Assembly: GCA_040388625.1 (NCBI GenBank)
Contig: JAZKBK010000001.1
Span: 186,001 to 250,000 of the forward strand
DNA: 64,000 nucleotides
Direction: 5' to 3'
From: Gemmatimonadota bacterium
GTDB lineage: Bacteria > Gemmatimonadota > Gemmatimonadetes > Gemmatimonadales > Gemmatimonadaceae
Positions 46,520 to 55,290 of this stretch are shown here, one piece after another. The position numbers were made by a program, and so were the translations under genes. The notes under the pieces are model-generated. The model did not search any database. It was given only the letters and a program-made list of their open reading frames with translations, and was not told the origin of the DNA. Every line of letters starts with the position of its first letter. Position 1 is the stretch's first letter.

Positions 46520-47164
46520 TTAACGCGCCCCTCCAGTCCCTGGCGGAGCCACTCGCGGGACGGCAATGGTTGTTCGTCCGTCGCTCTGCTCGAGCCGCGC
46601 GCCCTGGCCGCCGAGCAGGCGCTCCGCCAACAGTAGGCTCACACTCACCGATCGGGACGCACCGCAACATGACGTGATGCGTATCTCATCCGCGGTGGCG
46701 GAAGCGTCGATCGTGACTGTGCTGCCGGGTATGGCATATCGAATGTCGTCGGCCAGCGTAAGGCGGATTGCATCACGGAGCTGAGTGAACGCGCCGATCG
46801 TGCTGGGCAGGCCGGGCGCAACGTTCACCACGAGCGATACATCGGCGCGTGACGCCTGCGCCATGAGCTCCGGCTGAAGTGTTCGCAGGATCTCGCCAAC
46901 TCGCACCACGTCACGCCGCGCGGCCGCGACCGCGCGATCCGCGCCTGCGATGTCACGAAGTGCGTGGAGCTCCTCGGCGATGTTGTCGAGCGCAGCGGCG
47001 GCATCGCGAAGCATCTCCTCCTGGTTGTCGTTGAGCTCGCCGAACTGCGCGGTAAGGAGAATGTGGATCGGTATGCGCGCGTCGTCGAGCGAGCGCTCGG
47101 CGGACGTGGCCGCTGTTGCAAGCGCGGACGTGTAGTCGGCGTCCGATGATATTGGTGTGCTCAT
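46520..47164 (-). CDS. Histidine-kinase-like protein without catalytic residues
   Basis: A 214-residue protein with a DHp-like hairpin (SLDDARIPIHILLTAQFGELNDNQEEMLRDAAAALDNIAEELHALRDIA) and a GHKL-like region. In the H-box HELRTPL position it reads DDARIPI, so the phosphoacceptor His is Asp. The N-box region reads LTLADDIRYAIPG, where kinases have NLLDNAIRYAPPG, so the Asn that holds Mg-ATP is lost, and no GLGL motif is seen. It should not be an active kinase; a pseudokinase or scaffold role is inferred. ATG 47164 overlaps the KdpD N-terminal gene stop (ATGA). Confidence 0.8.
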   Translation of the reverse strand: MSTPISSDADYTSALATAATSAERSLDDARIPIHILLTAQFGELNDNQEEMLRDAAAALDNIAEELHALRDIAGADRAVAAARRDVVRVGEILRTLQPELMAQASRADVSLVVNVAPGLPSTIGAFTQLRDAIRLTLADDIRYAIPGSTVTIDASATADEIRITSCCGASRSVSVSLLLAERLLGGQGARLEQSDGRTTIAVPRVAPPGTGGAR

Positions 47165-48369
47165 GGTGACGTAGGGGTGGTAGGACGTTCGTTGAAAGCC
47201 GCGACGAGAACGTCGAGGTCCTGAGTGTTGTTGATGAGCTTGTCGATCACCGAGCCGCGGCGGATGTGATCCAGAAAGCTTCGCCGGGACTGGCCGACGA
47301 TTGCCAGTGTTATGCTCTTCTCACGCGCGAACTGGCAGATGGCAGCGGCGACGTCGGTGCCCTCGAGCTTCACGATCTCCGCACCCATGCTCTGCGCAGC
47401 CTGAATGTTCTCGACCAGCCGTCGCTGAAGCGCTGAATCGATGCGGTCGCTTCGCTCGCTGGGAGTCTGCACGTACACGCAATACCAGTCGGAGTTGAGA
47501 CGGCCGGCGATCCGGCTGGCCTTGCGGAGCAGCATCTGCGTGTACGGCGGGTTGCTCGACATCGCGACGAGAATGCGATCTGCTGTACGGCCGCCATGGC
47601 TGTTGTTCCGCGCAGATGGTACACCCCTGGCAGCGATTCCCTCGCGAATACGGTCCACGCTACTCGCCACTTCGCGCAGTGCAAGCTCGCGCAAGGTGGT
47701 GAGATTCTCCTCGGTAAAGAAATTTGTAAGTGCGGACTGAATCTTCTCGGGCGCGTAGATCTTGCCTTCCAGCAACCGCTGCCGGAGGTCCTCGGCGCTT
47801 ATGTCCAGATTGACGACCTGATCCGCCTTGGCGAGCACCCAGTCCGGCACGGTTTCGCGCACCGTCACGCCGAGCGTCTGCTGGACAACGTCGTTCAGTG
47901 ATTCGACGTGTTGTATGTTCACCGCGCTTATGACGCTTATGCCGGCGTCGAGTATGTCCTCGACGTCCTGCCACCGTTTGGTGTGTCTGCCGCCCGGCAC
48001 GTTCGTGTGGGCGAGCTCATCGACCAACGCGACAGCGGGTGCGCGCGCGATCACCGCATCTGCGTCCATTTCTTCGAGTACGACGCCTCGATACTCGACG
48101 CGACGGCGCGGAATCACCTCGAGGTTGGCAAGCTGCGCTTCGGTCTCAGCGCGTCCGTGTGACTCGACGAACGCGGCTACGACGTCGATGCCGCGCGCGC
48201 GAAGCGCATTACCCTCCTGCAACATTCGGTAGGTCTTGCCGACACCGGCGAACGATCCGATGTACACCTTGAGCTTCCCGCGCTCGCGGCTCTCGAGCAG
48301 GCGCAGGAACTCAGTTGATCCGGGCGCGGCGTCGATGCCCGTCATTTCTCCGTTACTCGGGGCGCTCAT
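47161..48369 (-). CDS. kdpD: KdpD N-terminal sensor half (KdpD plus USP domain), no kinase
   Basis: A 402-residue protein equal to the cytosolic N-terminal half of KdpD. The KdpD domain begins ESRERGKLKVYIGSFAGVGKTYRMLQEG (Walker-like ATP loop about 38-46) and contains VALVDELAHTNVPGGRHTKRWQDVEDILDAGISVISAVNIQHVESLNDVV; the universal stress protein domain is about 250-385 (DRILVAMSSNPPYTQMLLRKASRIAG, GSVIDKLINNTQDLDVLV). It stops before the transmembrane region and lacks the kinase. The missing half is encoded separately at 55291. It lies nine bases downstream of the porin gene and overlaps the kinase-like gene. Confidence 0.93.
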   Translation of the reverse strand: MSAPSNGEMTGIDAAPGSTEFLRLLESRERGKLKVYIGSFAGVGKTYRMLQEGNALRARGIDVVAAFVESHGRAETEAQLANLEVIPRRRVEYRGVVLEEMDADAVIARAPAVALVDELAHTNVPGGRHTKRWQDVEDILDAGISVISAVNIQHVESLNDVVQQTLGVTVRETVPDWVLAKADQVVNLDISAEDLRQRLLEGKIYAPEKIQSALTNFFTEENLTTLRELALREVASSVDRIREGIAARGVPSARNNSHGGRTADRILVAMSSNPPYTQMLLRKASRIAGRLNSDWYCVYVQTPSERSDRIDSALQRRLVENIQAAQSMGAEIVKLEGTDVAAAICQFAREKSITLAIVGQSRRSFLDHIRRGSVIDKLINNTQDLDVLVAAFNERPTTPTSP

Positions 48370-48378
48370 CCTGATTCC

Positions 48379-49794
48379 TCACATCTTTACGAGAAGCGCC
48401 AGATTGAGGCGGGTCTCGGTCTTGCGCAGGTCGGGCGACCAGCCCTGTACCAGCGATCCGGGGGCGCCCACATTTCCGCCGGGCGGTGTGACTCCACCGA
48501 ATCCGGCGAAATATGGCACGTTTGCAGCGCGGTGATCGAGCTCGAGTCGGAACGTGGTGAACTCGTCCGGCATGAAATCAAGAGTCGCTGATGCGTCCCA
48601 TGCGCCGAACTTGTCACCGGGGTTCTCGGTGAAGTACGGAGTTCCTGAAAAAGCAGTTGCACCGTTGATCGGTGGCATCAGGACGAGATATCGTCCCGGG
48701 TTGTTCATTGCTCCGCCCCCCAGCGTAAGGCCGATGGTGTTGCTCGCAAACCAGGCTCTGTTGTAGAACATGAAGCCGAGAAAATTCTGCGGCGGCCCGC
48801 CTGCGCCGGATGAACTGCATCGCACGCCGCCACCGCTCTCGCATCCCGCGTCGACTGTCAATGAGAACGCCGCCCTGTCGAGCTGTCCCGTCGGATGATC
48901 GTAGTACTTGAGCTGCAGGCTGTTGTCGGTGTGGACACGCATGCGATGAGGGATGCCGAGCCAGTCGTGACCGTAATAGCTGTTGGAGTGAACCGAGACG
49001 GCGCCATTGGGGCGCCACAGCACCTGAAGACCGGCACCTGGCGTGTCGTTGAACATTCCGTATGACTGCCAGCCGTTGACGAGCCACGGCTCGATCTTGA
49101 GCTTGTCATTGACGAATATCTGTAGCCGCACACCGTTGAAGAACCATGGCGTGTTGGACGACACGTAGGACGGCTGGTACGCCCAGTTATCGTAGTTGTA
49201 GTAGCTGAACAGCCCCACGTACGACATGAAGATCCCGGCGTCCAGGTTGACGCCGCTCAGCTTGTTCCAGTGATATCCACCATACGCCTCCGACAGGTAT
49301 CGATATGCGTTGGCAAGATCCCACTGGCCGCGTGAGGGGCTGGCGTCGTTGCGCGGGGTCATCGTTGAATACATTCCGAACTGCGTCATGAGTCGCCCGC
49401 GCGCGTGGCCACAGTGAAAATCCCCGCCCACGCCCAGCTGTTGCACCTGGAATTCTCCCGTCCGGCCGCTCTCCGAAGTACCGACCAGCGTGTGATCCTT
49501 CGGCTTGTTGAAGTCGCCGATGTAGCTGACGTCAGCACGGAATTCGCCAGTGAATGCCTTTGTATCTAGCACCGATACGTGCTGTCGACTGTTGCCATTC
49601 AGCCACGTGAAGTCGGCGAACGCAAACGGCGCAGGTGCGCTGTCGGTGCCGCAGATGGACGCCGCCGCGGCCGTCGAGCTGTCCTTCTTCGAGGATGAAT
49701 CGCTCTGTTGCGCCGAAGCGCTCGGCGGTCCGGCGATGGCGATGATCAGCACGAACATGGTTGCTTTTGCGGGACGACGGTTCGAGTTGGTCAT
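48379..49794 (-). CDS. Outer-membrane beta-barrel protein/porin in the kdp operon
   Basis: A 471-residue exported protein: signal peptide [29 protein letters not shown], a short Ser/Lys-rich linker, then many amphipathic strands rich in aromatic residues (WAYQPSYVSSNTPWFFNGVRLQIFVNDKLKIEPWLVNG, SNSYYGHDWLGIPHRMRVHTDNSLQLKYYD), ending ETRLNLALLVKM with hydrophobic terminal residues typical of barrels. It is a porin of the BBP2-like family. The start overlaps kdpC by four bases. An outer-membrane route for potassium is inferred from its fixed position; two Cys in AGCESGGGVRCSSS may close a loop. Confidence 0.88.
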   Translation of the reverse strand: MTNSNRRPAKATMFVLIIAIAGPPSASAQQSDSSSKKDSSTAAAASICGTDSAPAPFAFADFTWLNGNSRQHVSVLDTKAFTGEFRADVSYIGDFNKPKDHTLVGTSESGRTGEFQVQQLGVGGDFHCGHARGRLMTQFGMYSTMTPRNDASPSRGQWDLANAYRYLSEAYGGYHWNKLSGVNLDAGIFMSYVGLFSYYNYDNWAYQPSYVSSNTPWFFNGVRLQIFVNDKLKIEPWLVNGWQSYGMFNDTPGAGLQVLWRPNGAVSVHSNSYYGHDWLGIPHRMRVHTDNSLQLKYYDHPTGQLDRAAFSLTVDAGCESGGGVRCSSSGAGGPPQNFLGFMFYNRAWFASNTIGLTLGGGAMNNPGRYLVLMPPINGATAFSGTPYFTENPGDKFGAWDASATLDFMPDEFTTFRLELDHRAANVPYFAGFGGVTPPGGNVGAPGSLVQGWSPDLRKTETRLNLALLVKM

Positions 49795-50390
49795 CTTGTG
49801 GCCCTGGTGGCAAGAGCGAGACCTGAATCGAGCGCAAGATTGAGCGAGAGGACATTCACACGGGGCTCGCCGAACAACCCAAACTGGCGTCCCTGGATGT
49901 GTCGGGCGACGATTTCGGCGACTGTCAAGGAATCGACGTTGCGCGCACGCGCGATGCGCGCGATCTGAATCATCGCGCTCGCGGGCGAGATGTCAGGATC
50001 CAGGCCTGAACCGGATGACGTCACCTGGTCGGCAGGGATTCCACCACGGTGCGCGCCGTCATTGGCAATAATCGAGTCTACGGCGTTGGCGATGAGCGTA
50101 TCTGCGAGGTCGCGGTCTGTCGGCCCCCTGTTGGTGCCGCCGCTCGCGAGCGGATCGTAGCCGGCCCCCGCAGCGGATGGACGCGGATGAAAATATTTCG
50201 GGCCGGAGAAGCGCTGACCGATAAGCCTGCTTCCGACAATCCGGCCGTTTTCGATTATGAGTGAACCGTTGGCCTGGTCCGGAAACAGAAGCTGTGCAAT
50301 GCCGGTCACGAGCATCGGGTATGCGAGCCCGGTGAGAATTATGAGAACGGCCGTCACCGATATGGCGGTCCAAATCTGGCGGCGTATCAT
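49791..50390 (-). CDS. kdpC: Potassium-transporting ATPase subunit KdpC
   Basis: A 199-residue KdpC: one N-terminal membrane helix ([29 protein letters not shown]), then the periplasmic domain with [23 protein letters not shown] and the conserved [28 protein letters not shown]. It is the small stabilising subunit of KdpFABC. Overlaps kdpB at its start (ATGA) and the porin at its end. Confidence 0.97.
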   Translation of the reverse strand: MIRRQIWTAISVTAVLIILTGLAYPMLVTGIAQLLFPDQANGSLIIENGRIVGSRLIGQRFSGPKYFHPRPSAAGAGYDPLASGGTNRGPTDRDLADTLIANAVDSIIANDGAHRGGIPADQVTSSGSGLDPDISPASAMIQIARIARARNVDSLTVAEIVARHIQGRQFGLFGEPRVNVLSLNLALDSGLALATRATR

Positions 50391-52438
50391 GATACGGCTC
50401 CAGTAAAGGTGAGGACTACGTCGATGATCTTGATTCCGATGAAAGGCACGATGATGCCTCCTACTCCGTAGATCAGAATATTGCGCCGTAGTATCTGCGC
50501 GGCTGACGACGGACGATACTTCACTCCGCGCAACGCGAGAGGAATCAGCGCTACGATTACCAATGCATTGAATATCACCGCGCTCAGGATCGCGGACTGT
50601 GACGAGTGCAGACGCATCACGTTGAGCGCGCCGAGCACCGGGAATGCGGTCAGAAAGATTGCCGGGATGATGGCGAAGTATTTGGCGACGTCGTTCGCGA
50701 TGGAGAAGGTCGTGAGCGAGCCACGCGTCATCAGCAATTGCTTACCGATCTCGACTATCTCGATCAGCTTGGTTGGGTTCGAGTCGAGATCGATCATGTT
50801 ACCGGCCTCGCGTGCCGCCTGGGTACCGGTATTCATCGCGACACCGACATCCGCCTGCGCCAGAGCTGGCGCGTCGTTGGTCCCGTCACCCGTCATCGCG
50901 ACGAGCCGTCCGCCGTTCTGCTCCCGCCTGATGAGCTCGAGCTTGTCCTCCGGCTTTGCCTCGGCGAGAAAGTCGTCCACACCGGCCTCGCGCGCGATAG
51001 CCGCCGCCGTGAGCGGGTTGTCACCGGTAATCATCACCGTTCGGATTCCCATCGCACGCAAGCGGTCGAAGCGCTCCCTCATCCCTCCCTTTACGATGTC
51101 CTTGAGATATATGGCGCCAAGCACGCGCGGCGCAGCACCGTTGCGCTCCGTCACGACGAGCGGTGTGCCGCCTTCACGTGCGATACGTTCGACGATGTCA
51201 CCGATGTCGCGTGGCATCACCCCTCCCGCGTGCGTCACGTATCGCGCGACCGCATCCGATGCGCCCTTGCGCAGCTCGCCATCCAGCAGATCGACGCCGC
51301 TCATGCGCGTCGTGGCGGAGAAGGGAACGAAAGTCATGTGCTGCTCGGCGCCGACCTCGCGGCCGCGAAGCCCAAAGCGCTCCTTCGCAAGCACGACTAT
51401 GCTGCGTCCCTCCGGAGTCTCGTCCGGAAGCGATGCCAGCTGTGCACGATCGGCCAGGTACTCGAGCGCGACACCCGATACCGGATAGAGCTCCACGGCC
51501 TGCCTGTTTCCCAGGGTGATGGTCCCCGTCTTGTCCAGAAGAAGAGTGTCGACGTCTCCAGCTGCTTCGACGGATCGTCCGCTCATCGCGATCACGTTGT
51601 GCTGGACCAGCCGATCCATTCCCGCAATGCCAATCGACGAGAGCAGGCCGCCAATGGTGGTAGGGATGAGACATACCAGGAGTGCAACGAGAACCGGAAC
51701 ACTTACGGATACGCCGCTGTAGCTCGCGAACGGCGCGAGTGTCACGACGGCCATCAGAAATACGATCGTCAGCCCGGAAAGCAGCATCGTGAGTGCGATC
51801 TCATTGGGCGTCTTCTGGCGCGATGCGCCCTCGACGAGCGCGATCATGCGGTCCATGAACGTCTCGCCCGGATTTGCCGTGATGCGGATCACCAGATAGT
51901 CGGAGAGCACTCGCGTGCCACCGGTTACGGCGGACCTGTCACCCCCGGATTCGCGGATGACCGGTGCCGACTCGCCAGTGATAGCCGACTCATCAACTGA
52001 TGCCACTCCGTCAATCACTTCGCCGTCGCCCGGGATCACATCGCCCGGCAGACAGAGTACCGCGTCGCCCCTGCGTAGAGATTCGGCAGAAACGAGATCG
52101 AGATCGTCACGATTCGCTGGATCCCCGAGTCTTTTGGCCTGGGTTTCATGACGTGAGCGCCGCAACGAGTCAGCTTGCGCCTTGCCGCGTCCTTCGGCCA
52201 TGGCTTCGGCGAAGTTTGCGAACAGTACGGTGAACCAGAGCCATACGGCCAGCTGCGCATTGAATCCCACATTCGCAGGATCGCGCGCAATGGCGATTGT
52301 GGCGAGTACGCTGCCGATGAATACGACGAACATCACCGGATTGCGTACCATGTGGCGCGGATGCAGTTTGCGAAATGCGTCGACAATGGCTGCGCGCGCG
52401 ATGACAGGGTCGAGCAGTGTTCGCTTGGTCGCGGCCAT
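50387..52438 (-). CDS. kdpB: Potassium-transporting P-type ATPase subunit KdpB
   Basis: A 683-residue P-type ATPase. The phosphorylation motif [13 protein letters not shown], the actuator TGES in [12 protein letters not shown] (its Ser is the inhibitory phosphorylation site in E. coli), the hinge [22 protein letters not shown] and the membrane helices including [14 protein letters not shown] are all present. It powers K+ import through KdpA. Start ATG shares its A with the kdpA stop (TAATG). Length matches the family. Confidence 0.98.
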   Translation of the reverse strand: MAATKRTLLDPVIARAAIVDAFRKLHPRHMVRNPVMFVVFIGSVLATIAIARDPANVGFNAQLAVWLWFTVLFANFAEAMAEGRGKAQADSLRRSRHETQAKRLGDPANRDDLDLVSAESLRRGDAVLCLPGDVIPGDGEVIDGVASVDESAITGESAPVIRESGGDRSAVTGGTRVLSDYLVIRITANPGETFMDRMIALVEGASRQKTPNEIALTMLLSGLTIVFLMAVVTLAPFASYSGVSVSVPVLVALLVCLIPTTIGGLLSSIGIAGMDRLVQHNVIAMSGRSVEAAGDVDTLLLDKTGTITLGNRQAVELYPVSGVALEYLADRAQLASLPDETPEGRSIVVLAKERFGLRGREVGAEQHMTFVPFSATTRMSGVDLLDGELRKGASDAVARYVTHAGGVMPRDIGDIVERIAREGGTPLVVTERNGAAPRVLGAIYLKDIVKGGMRERFDRLRAMGIRTVMITGDNPLTAAAIAREAGVDDFLAEAKPEDKLELIRREQNGGRLVAMTGDGTNDAPALAQADVGVAMNTGTQAAREAGNMIDLDSNPTKLIEIVEIGKQLLMTRGSLTTFSIANDVAKYFAIIPAIFLTAFPVLGALNVMRLHSSQSAILSAVIFNALVIVALIPLALRGVKYRPSSAAQILRRNILIYGVGGIIVPFIGIKIIDVVLTFTGAVS

Positions 52439-54162
52439 TAGAAGAGTCTCCCGGCGTGCATCAGGAAGTGCTCGACGATCGGCCCGAGCGACAATACGGG
52501 GAAGAACGTGAGCGCGCCGACTATCAGGATCACGCCGATCAGCAGCATCACAAAGAGAGGTGTATCCACGGGAAAACTGCCCGCCGATTCGGCGGCAACC
52601 TTGCGCTCTGACAGAAAACCTGCGAGTGCCAGCACTGGCACGATCAGCACGAACCGCCCGAGCAGCATCACTATCCCAAGCGTCGTATTATAGAAATAGG
52701 TCGAGCCGGTCAGTCCTGCGAACGCACTCCCGTTGTTGGCGAACGTCGAGGTGAATGCGTACAGTATTTCACTCAGGCCGTGTGGCCCCATGTTGTTGCG
52801 TCCCGCGAGGCCGGCCGGAAGCACTGCTGCGATGCCGGTCATCCCGAGCACGACTATCGGCGCCGCGAGCACGTACAGCATGACCATGCGCACTTCGCGG
52901 CTCTGGATCTTCTTCCCGAGATATTCCGGTGTGCGGCCAACCATCAGACCGGCGATGAACACAGTCAGGATCACCATGCTGAGCATGCCGTAGAGACCGG
53001 CACCGACTCCGCCGAAGATCAACTCTCCGAGCTGCATGTTGACGATGGGCACCAGTCCGCCGATCGGTGTGAACGAGTCGTGCATCGCGTCGACGGCGCC
53101 GCACGACGCGTCGGTCGTAACCGTGGCGTACAGCGCCGACGCTGCGATGCCGAAGCGCACTTCCTTGCCTTCCATGTTGCCGCCGGACTGAGCCATCCGG
53201 CCGGATGCTGCGTGCACGTCGATGCCTTCCGCAGCATGTATCGGATTGCCAGCCGCTTCGAACTTGTAGGTAACTGCAGTCCCGCCGATGAACATGACGA
53301 ACATGGCGGCCCAGAGCGCCCATCCATGCTTTTGGTGCCTCACCGCACGACCGAACCAGTAGGTCGCTCCCGCCGGCACGATGAAGATCGCGACCATCTG
53401 CAGGAAGTTCGTCCACGGCGTCGGGTTCTCGAATGGGTGCGCCGCGTTCGCGTTGAAGAAGCCGCCGCCGTTGGTGCCGAGTTGCTTGATTGCTTCCTGA
53501 CTCGCGACCGGTCCCATTGCCAGCACTTGCTTTGCCCCCTCGATCGTTCCGACAGTCAGATAGGGCTTGAAATTCTGTAGTACGCCCTGCTGGACGAACA
53601 GGAGCGCCAGGACGATGGCGCCGGGAATGAAGATGTAGATCACGCCGCGGACCAGATCGGTCCAGAAGTTCCCGAGATGACCCGCGGACCGGCTGGCGAT
53701 GCCGCGCACGAGAGCTGCCGCAACGCACATTCCCACCGCTGCCGACGCAAAATTGTGGAACGCGAGCTGCATCATCTGCGACAGGTAGGACATCGTCGTC
53801 TCACCGGCGTACGATTGCCAGTTCGTGTTGGTGGTGAACGATGCGGCAGTCTCGAATGCCTGCCGGTCCACGATGCCTGGCAAATGTTGCGGGTTCAGGG
53901 GGAGATGCCCCTGTGCCCGCAATGCGGCGTAAGTCACCACCATCGACACTGCGCTGAACAGCAGCATTGCAATGAGATAGTCCAGCCAGTGCTGGTTCTC
54001 ACTCGGATCGATCCCGCACACACGGTAGATCACTCGCTCGGCGCGTCCGAGATAGTGCAGTGATCCGTCGTACACGCGCGTGATATAGATGCCCACCGGC
54101 TTCGTGACGAGGAACACCACGACGCAGAATGCGAGTATCTGAGCCCACCCGATCCAAGTCAT
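52438..54162 (-). CDS. kdpA: Potassium-transporting ATPase subunit KdpA
   Basis: A 574-residue K+ channel-like subunit with ten-plus membrane helices. Selectivity-filter loops are visible: [13 protein letters not shown] (loop 1), [20 protein letters not shown] (loop 2), and [14 protein letters not shown] (loop 4). Length and start ([18 protein letters not shown]) fit the family. A longer upstream frame (to 54270) includes the kdpF region in another phase and is not used. The ATG overlaps the kdpF stop (TGATG). Confidence 0.98.
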   Translation of the reverse strand: MTWIGWAQILAFCVVVFLVTKPVGIYITRVYDGSLHYLGRAERVIYRVCGIDPSENQHWLDYLIAMLLFSAVSMVVTYAALRAQGHLPLNPQHLPGIVDRQAFETAASFTTNTNWQSYAGETTMSYLSQMMQLAFHNFASAAVGMCVAAALVRGIASRSAGHLGNFWTDLVRGVIYIFIPGAIVLALLFVQQGVLQNFKPYLTVGTIEGAKQVLAMGPVASQEAIKQLGTNGGGFFNANAAHPFENPTPWTNFLQMVAIFIVPAGATYWFGRAVRHQKHGWALWAAMFVMFIGGTAVTYKFEAAGNPIHAAEGIDVHAASGRMAQSGGNMEGKEVRFGIAASALYATVTTDASCGAVDAMHDSFTPIGGLVPIVNMQLGELIFGGVGAGLYGMLSMVILTVFIAGLMVGRTPEYLGKKIQSREVRMVMLYVLAAPIVVLGMTGIAAVLPAGLAGRNNMGPHGLSEILYAFTSTFANNGSAFAGLTGSTYFYNTTLGIVMLLGRFVLIVPVLALAGFLSERKVAAESAGSFPVDTPLFVMLLIGVILIVGALTFFPVLSLGPIVEHFLMHAGRLF

Positions 54163-54236
54163 CAGAACCTGTCCGGACGAAGCAGCGTATAGAACAGGTA
54201 GCAGACGAGCGCGATGCTTACGATCGCGGCTACCAT
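54162..54236 (-). CDS. kdpF: KdpF small membrane subunit
   Basis: A 24-residue peptide, MVAAIVSIALVCYLFYTLLR then PDRF, a single helix ending in the LLRPDRF/LLRPERF signature of KdpF. It stabilises the KdpABC complex. Its TGA overlaps the kdpA ATG. Confidence 0.92.
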   Translation of the reverse strand: MVAAIVSIALVCYLFYTLLRPDRF

Positions 54237-54247
54237 CGAATCGGCGG

Positions 54248-54364
54248 TCACGGATCGCCCCGGTCCGCAACGGCGTCGCGTCCCAGCGCTCGGCAGCCGT
54301 AGCCGTATGCGATCATCAACGCGAAGAAGATCAACGTCGTCGCCACGTAGATTGCGTCACTCAT
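54248..54364 (-). CDS. Small membrane protein preceding kdpF
   Basis: A 38-residue frame, MSDAIYVATTLIFFALMIAYGYGCRALGRD with a polar tail; one membrane helix with a YGYGC end. Such small proteins with a helix and (Y/V)xGC(D/E)RL-like ending recur directly before kdpF in several phyla, which supports a real gene. It stops 11 bases before kdpF and would be first in the operon. The ribosome binding site is weak. Function unknown; possibly an extra Kdp subunit. Confidence 0.65.
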   Translation of the reverse strand: MSDAIYVATTLIFFALMIAYGYGCRALGRDAVADRGDP

Positions 54365-54479
54365 GATGGTGTCTGCCAGCCTCTGCTCGGTTCTCGTTCG
54401 GTCCGAAACGGCTCGGACAACTTCACTCAGGACGTTATGCGAGATGCCGTGCATGGCGCACAATGACGCCGGACTGCGG

Positions 54480-54497
54480 TACAAAGATTGTACAAAG
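54480..54497. promoter_or_regulatory. KdpE-box candidate: direct repeat TACAAAG-N4-TACAAAG
   Basis: Two identical heptamers TACAAAG are spaced 11 bases centre to centre in the only AT-rich part of the kdp intergenic region, 116 bases before the small-ORF start and 80 before kdpE. OmpR-family regulators such as KdpE bind tandem half-sites at about one helical turn, so this is the likely operator. Confidence 0.55.
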
Positions 54498-54576
54498 CCG
54501 GCGCGAGGCATGGCTCCTGCGTCCGCGGCCGGCCGTCCCGGTAGCGTTGGGGCGCCAATGCTGTAGACTTCACGTC

Positions 54577-55266
54577 GTGCCGCGCTCCGCCGTGATCATC
54601 GAGGATGACCCTCCCATTCGACGCGTGCTGCGCCACGCGCTCGAATCCGACTTCGACCGGGTACTCGAAGCAGGTACCGCGACAGCGGGCATCGATCTCG
54701 TAGCGTCGGAGCAGCCCGCGCTTGTCGTGCTCGACCTGGGTCTGCCGGACGCAGAAGGCGTGGAGGTTTGCCGGGAGCTGCGCGCGTGGTGTGTCGCACC
54801 GATCCTCATACTGTCGGCGCGACATTCGGAGTCCGAGAAGGTGACGCTGCTCGACGCGGGCGCCGATGACTACATCACGAAGCCGTTCAGCACGGTGGAG
54901 CTTCAGGCCCGCGTACGCGCGCTGCTACGACGGGCGGGCGTGGGCAACGCGCCGTCGCTGCGTATCGAGTTCGGGCCATACGTCATGGATCTCGCAGGAC
55001 GAACCCTCCGACGAGATGGCGAGATAATTCACCTTACTCCCATCGAATGGGAATTGCTACGCACGCTCGCAGTGAACGCTGGACGGACTCTCACTCACAC
55101 GCAGCTCTTCGGGGCGGTATGGGCCGGACGACGGTACGGCGACGCGCAGCAATATCTGCGCACGCACATCGCGAACTTACGACGCAAGATAGAAGACGAT
55201 GTGCTCGACCCGCACTACGTAGTGACCGAGCCTGGGATCGGATACCGTTTTGCAGGGACGTCGTGA
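54577..55266 (+). CDS. kdpE: KdpE response regulator
   Basis: A 229-residue OmpR/KdpE-family regulator. The receiver (about 1-115) has acidic pair EDD, phosphoacceptor Asp in LVVLDLGLPDAEGVEV, and Lys in DDYITKPFS; the winged-helix domain (about 130-225) shows HLTPIEWELLRTLAVNAGRTLTHTQLFGAVWAG and YLRTHIANLRRKIEDD. GTG 54577 is the most natural start; no ribosome binding site stands out. It is followed 24 bases later by the KdpD C-terminal half and is divergent from the kdp structural operon, which it should activate under K+ limitation. Confidence 0.93.
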   Translation: MPRSAVIIEDDPPIRRVLRHALESDFDRVLEAGTATAGIDLVASEQPALVVLDLGLPDAEGVEVCRELRAWCVAPILILSARHSESEKVTLLDAGADDYITKPFSTVELQARVRALLRRAGVGNAPSLRIEFGPYVMDLAGRTLRRDGEIIHLTPIEWELLRTLAVNAGRTLTHTQLFGAVWAGRRYGDAQQYLRTHIANLRRKIEDDVLDPHYVVTEPGIGYRFAGTS

Positions 55267-55290
55267 TGGGAACGGCATGATGGCAATGCC

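Noticed and set aside
50606-52000. Plus-strand open frame of 464 codons opposite kdpB
   Set aside because: Antisense to an unmistakable P-type ATPase; composition and lack of motifs mark it as a shadow.
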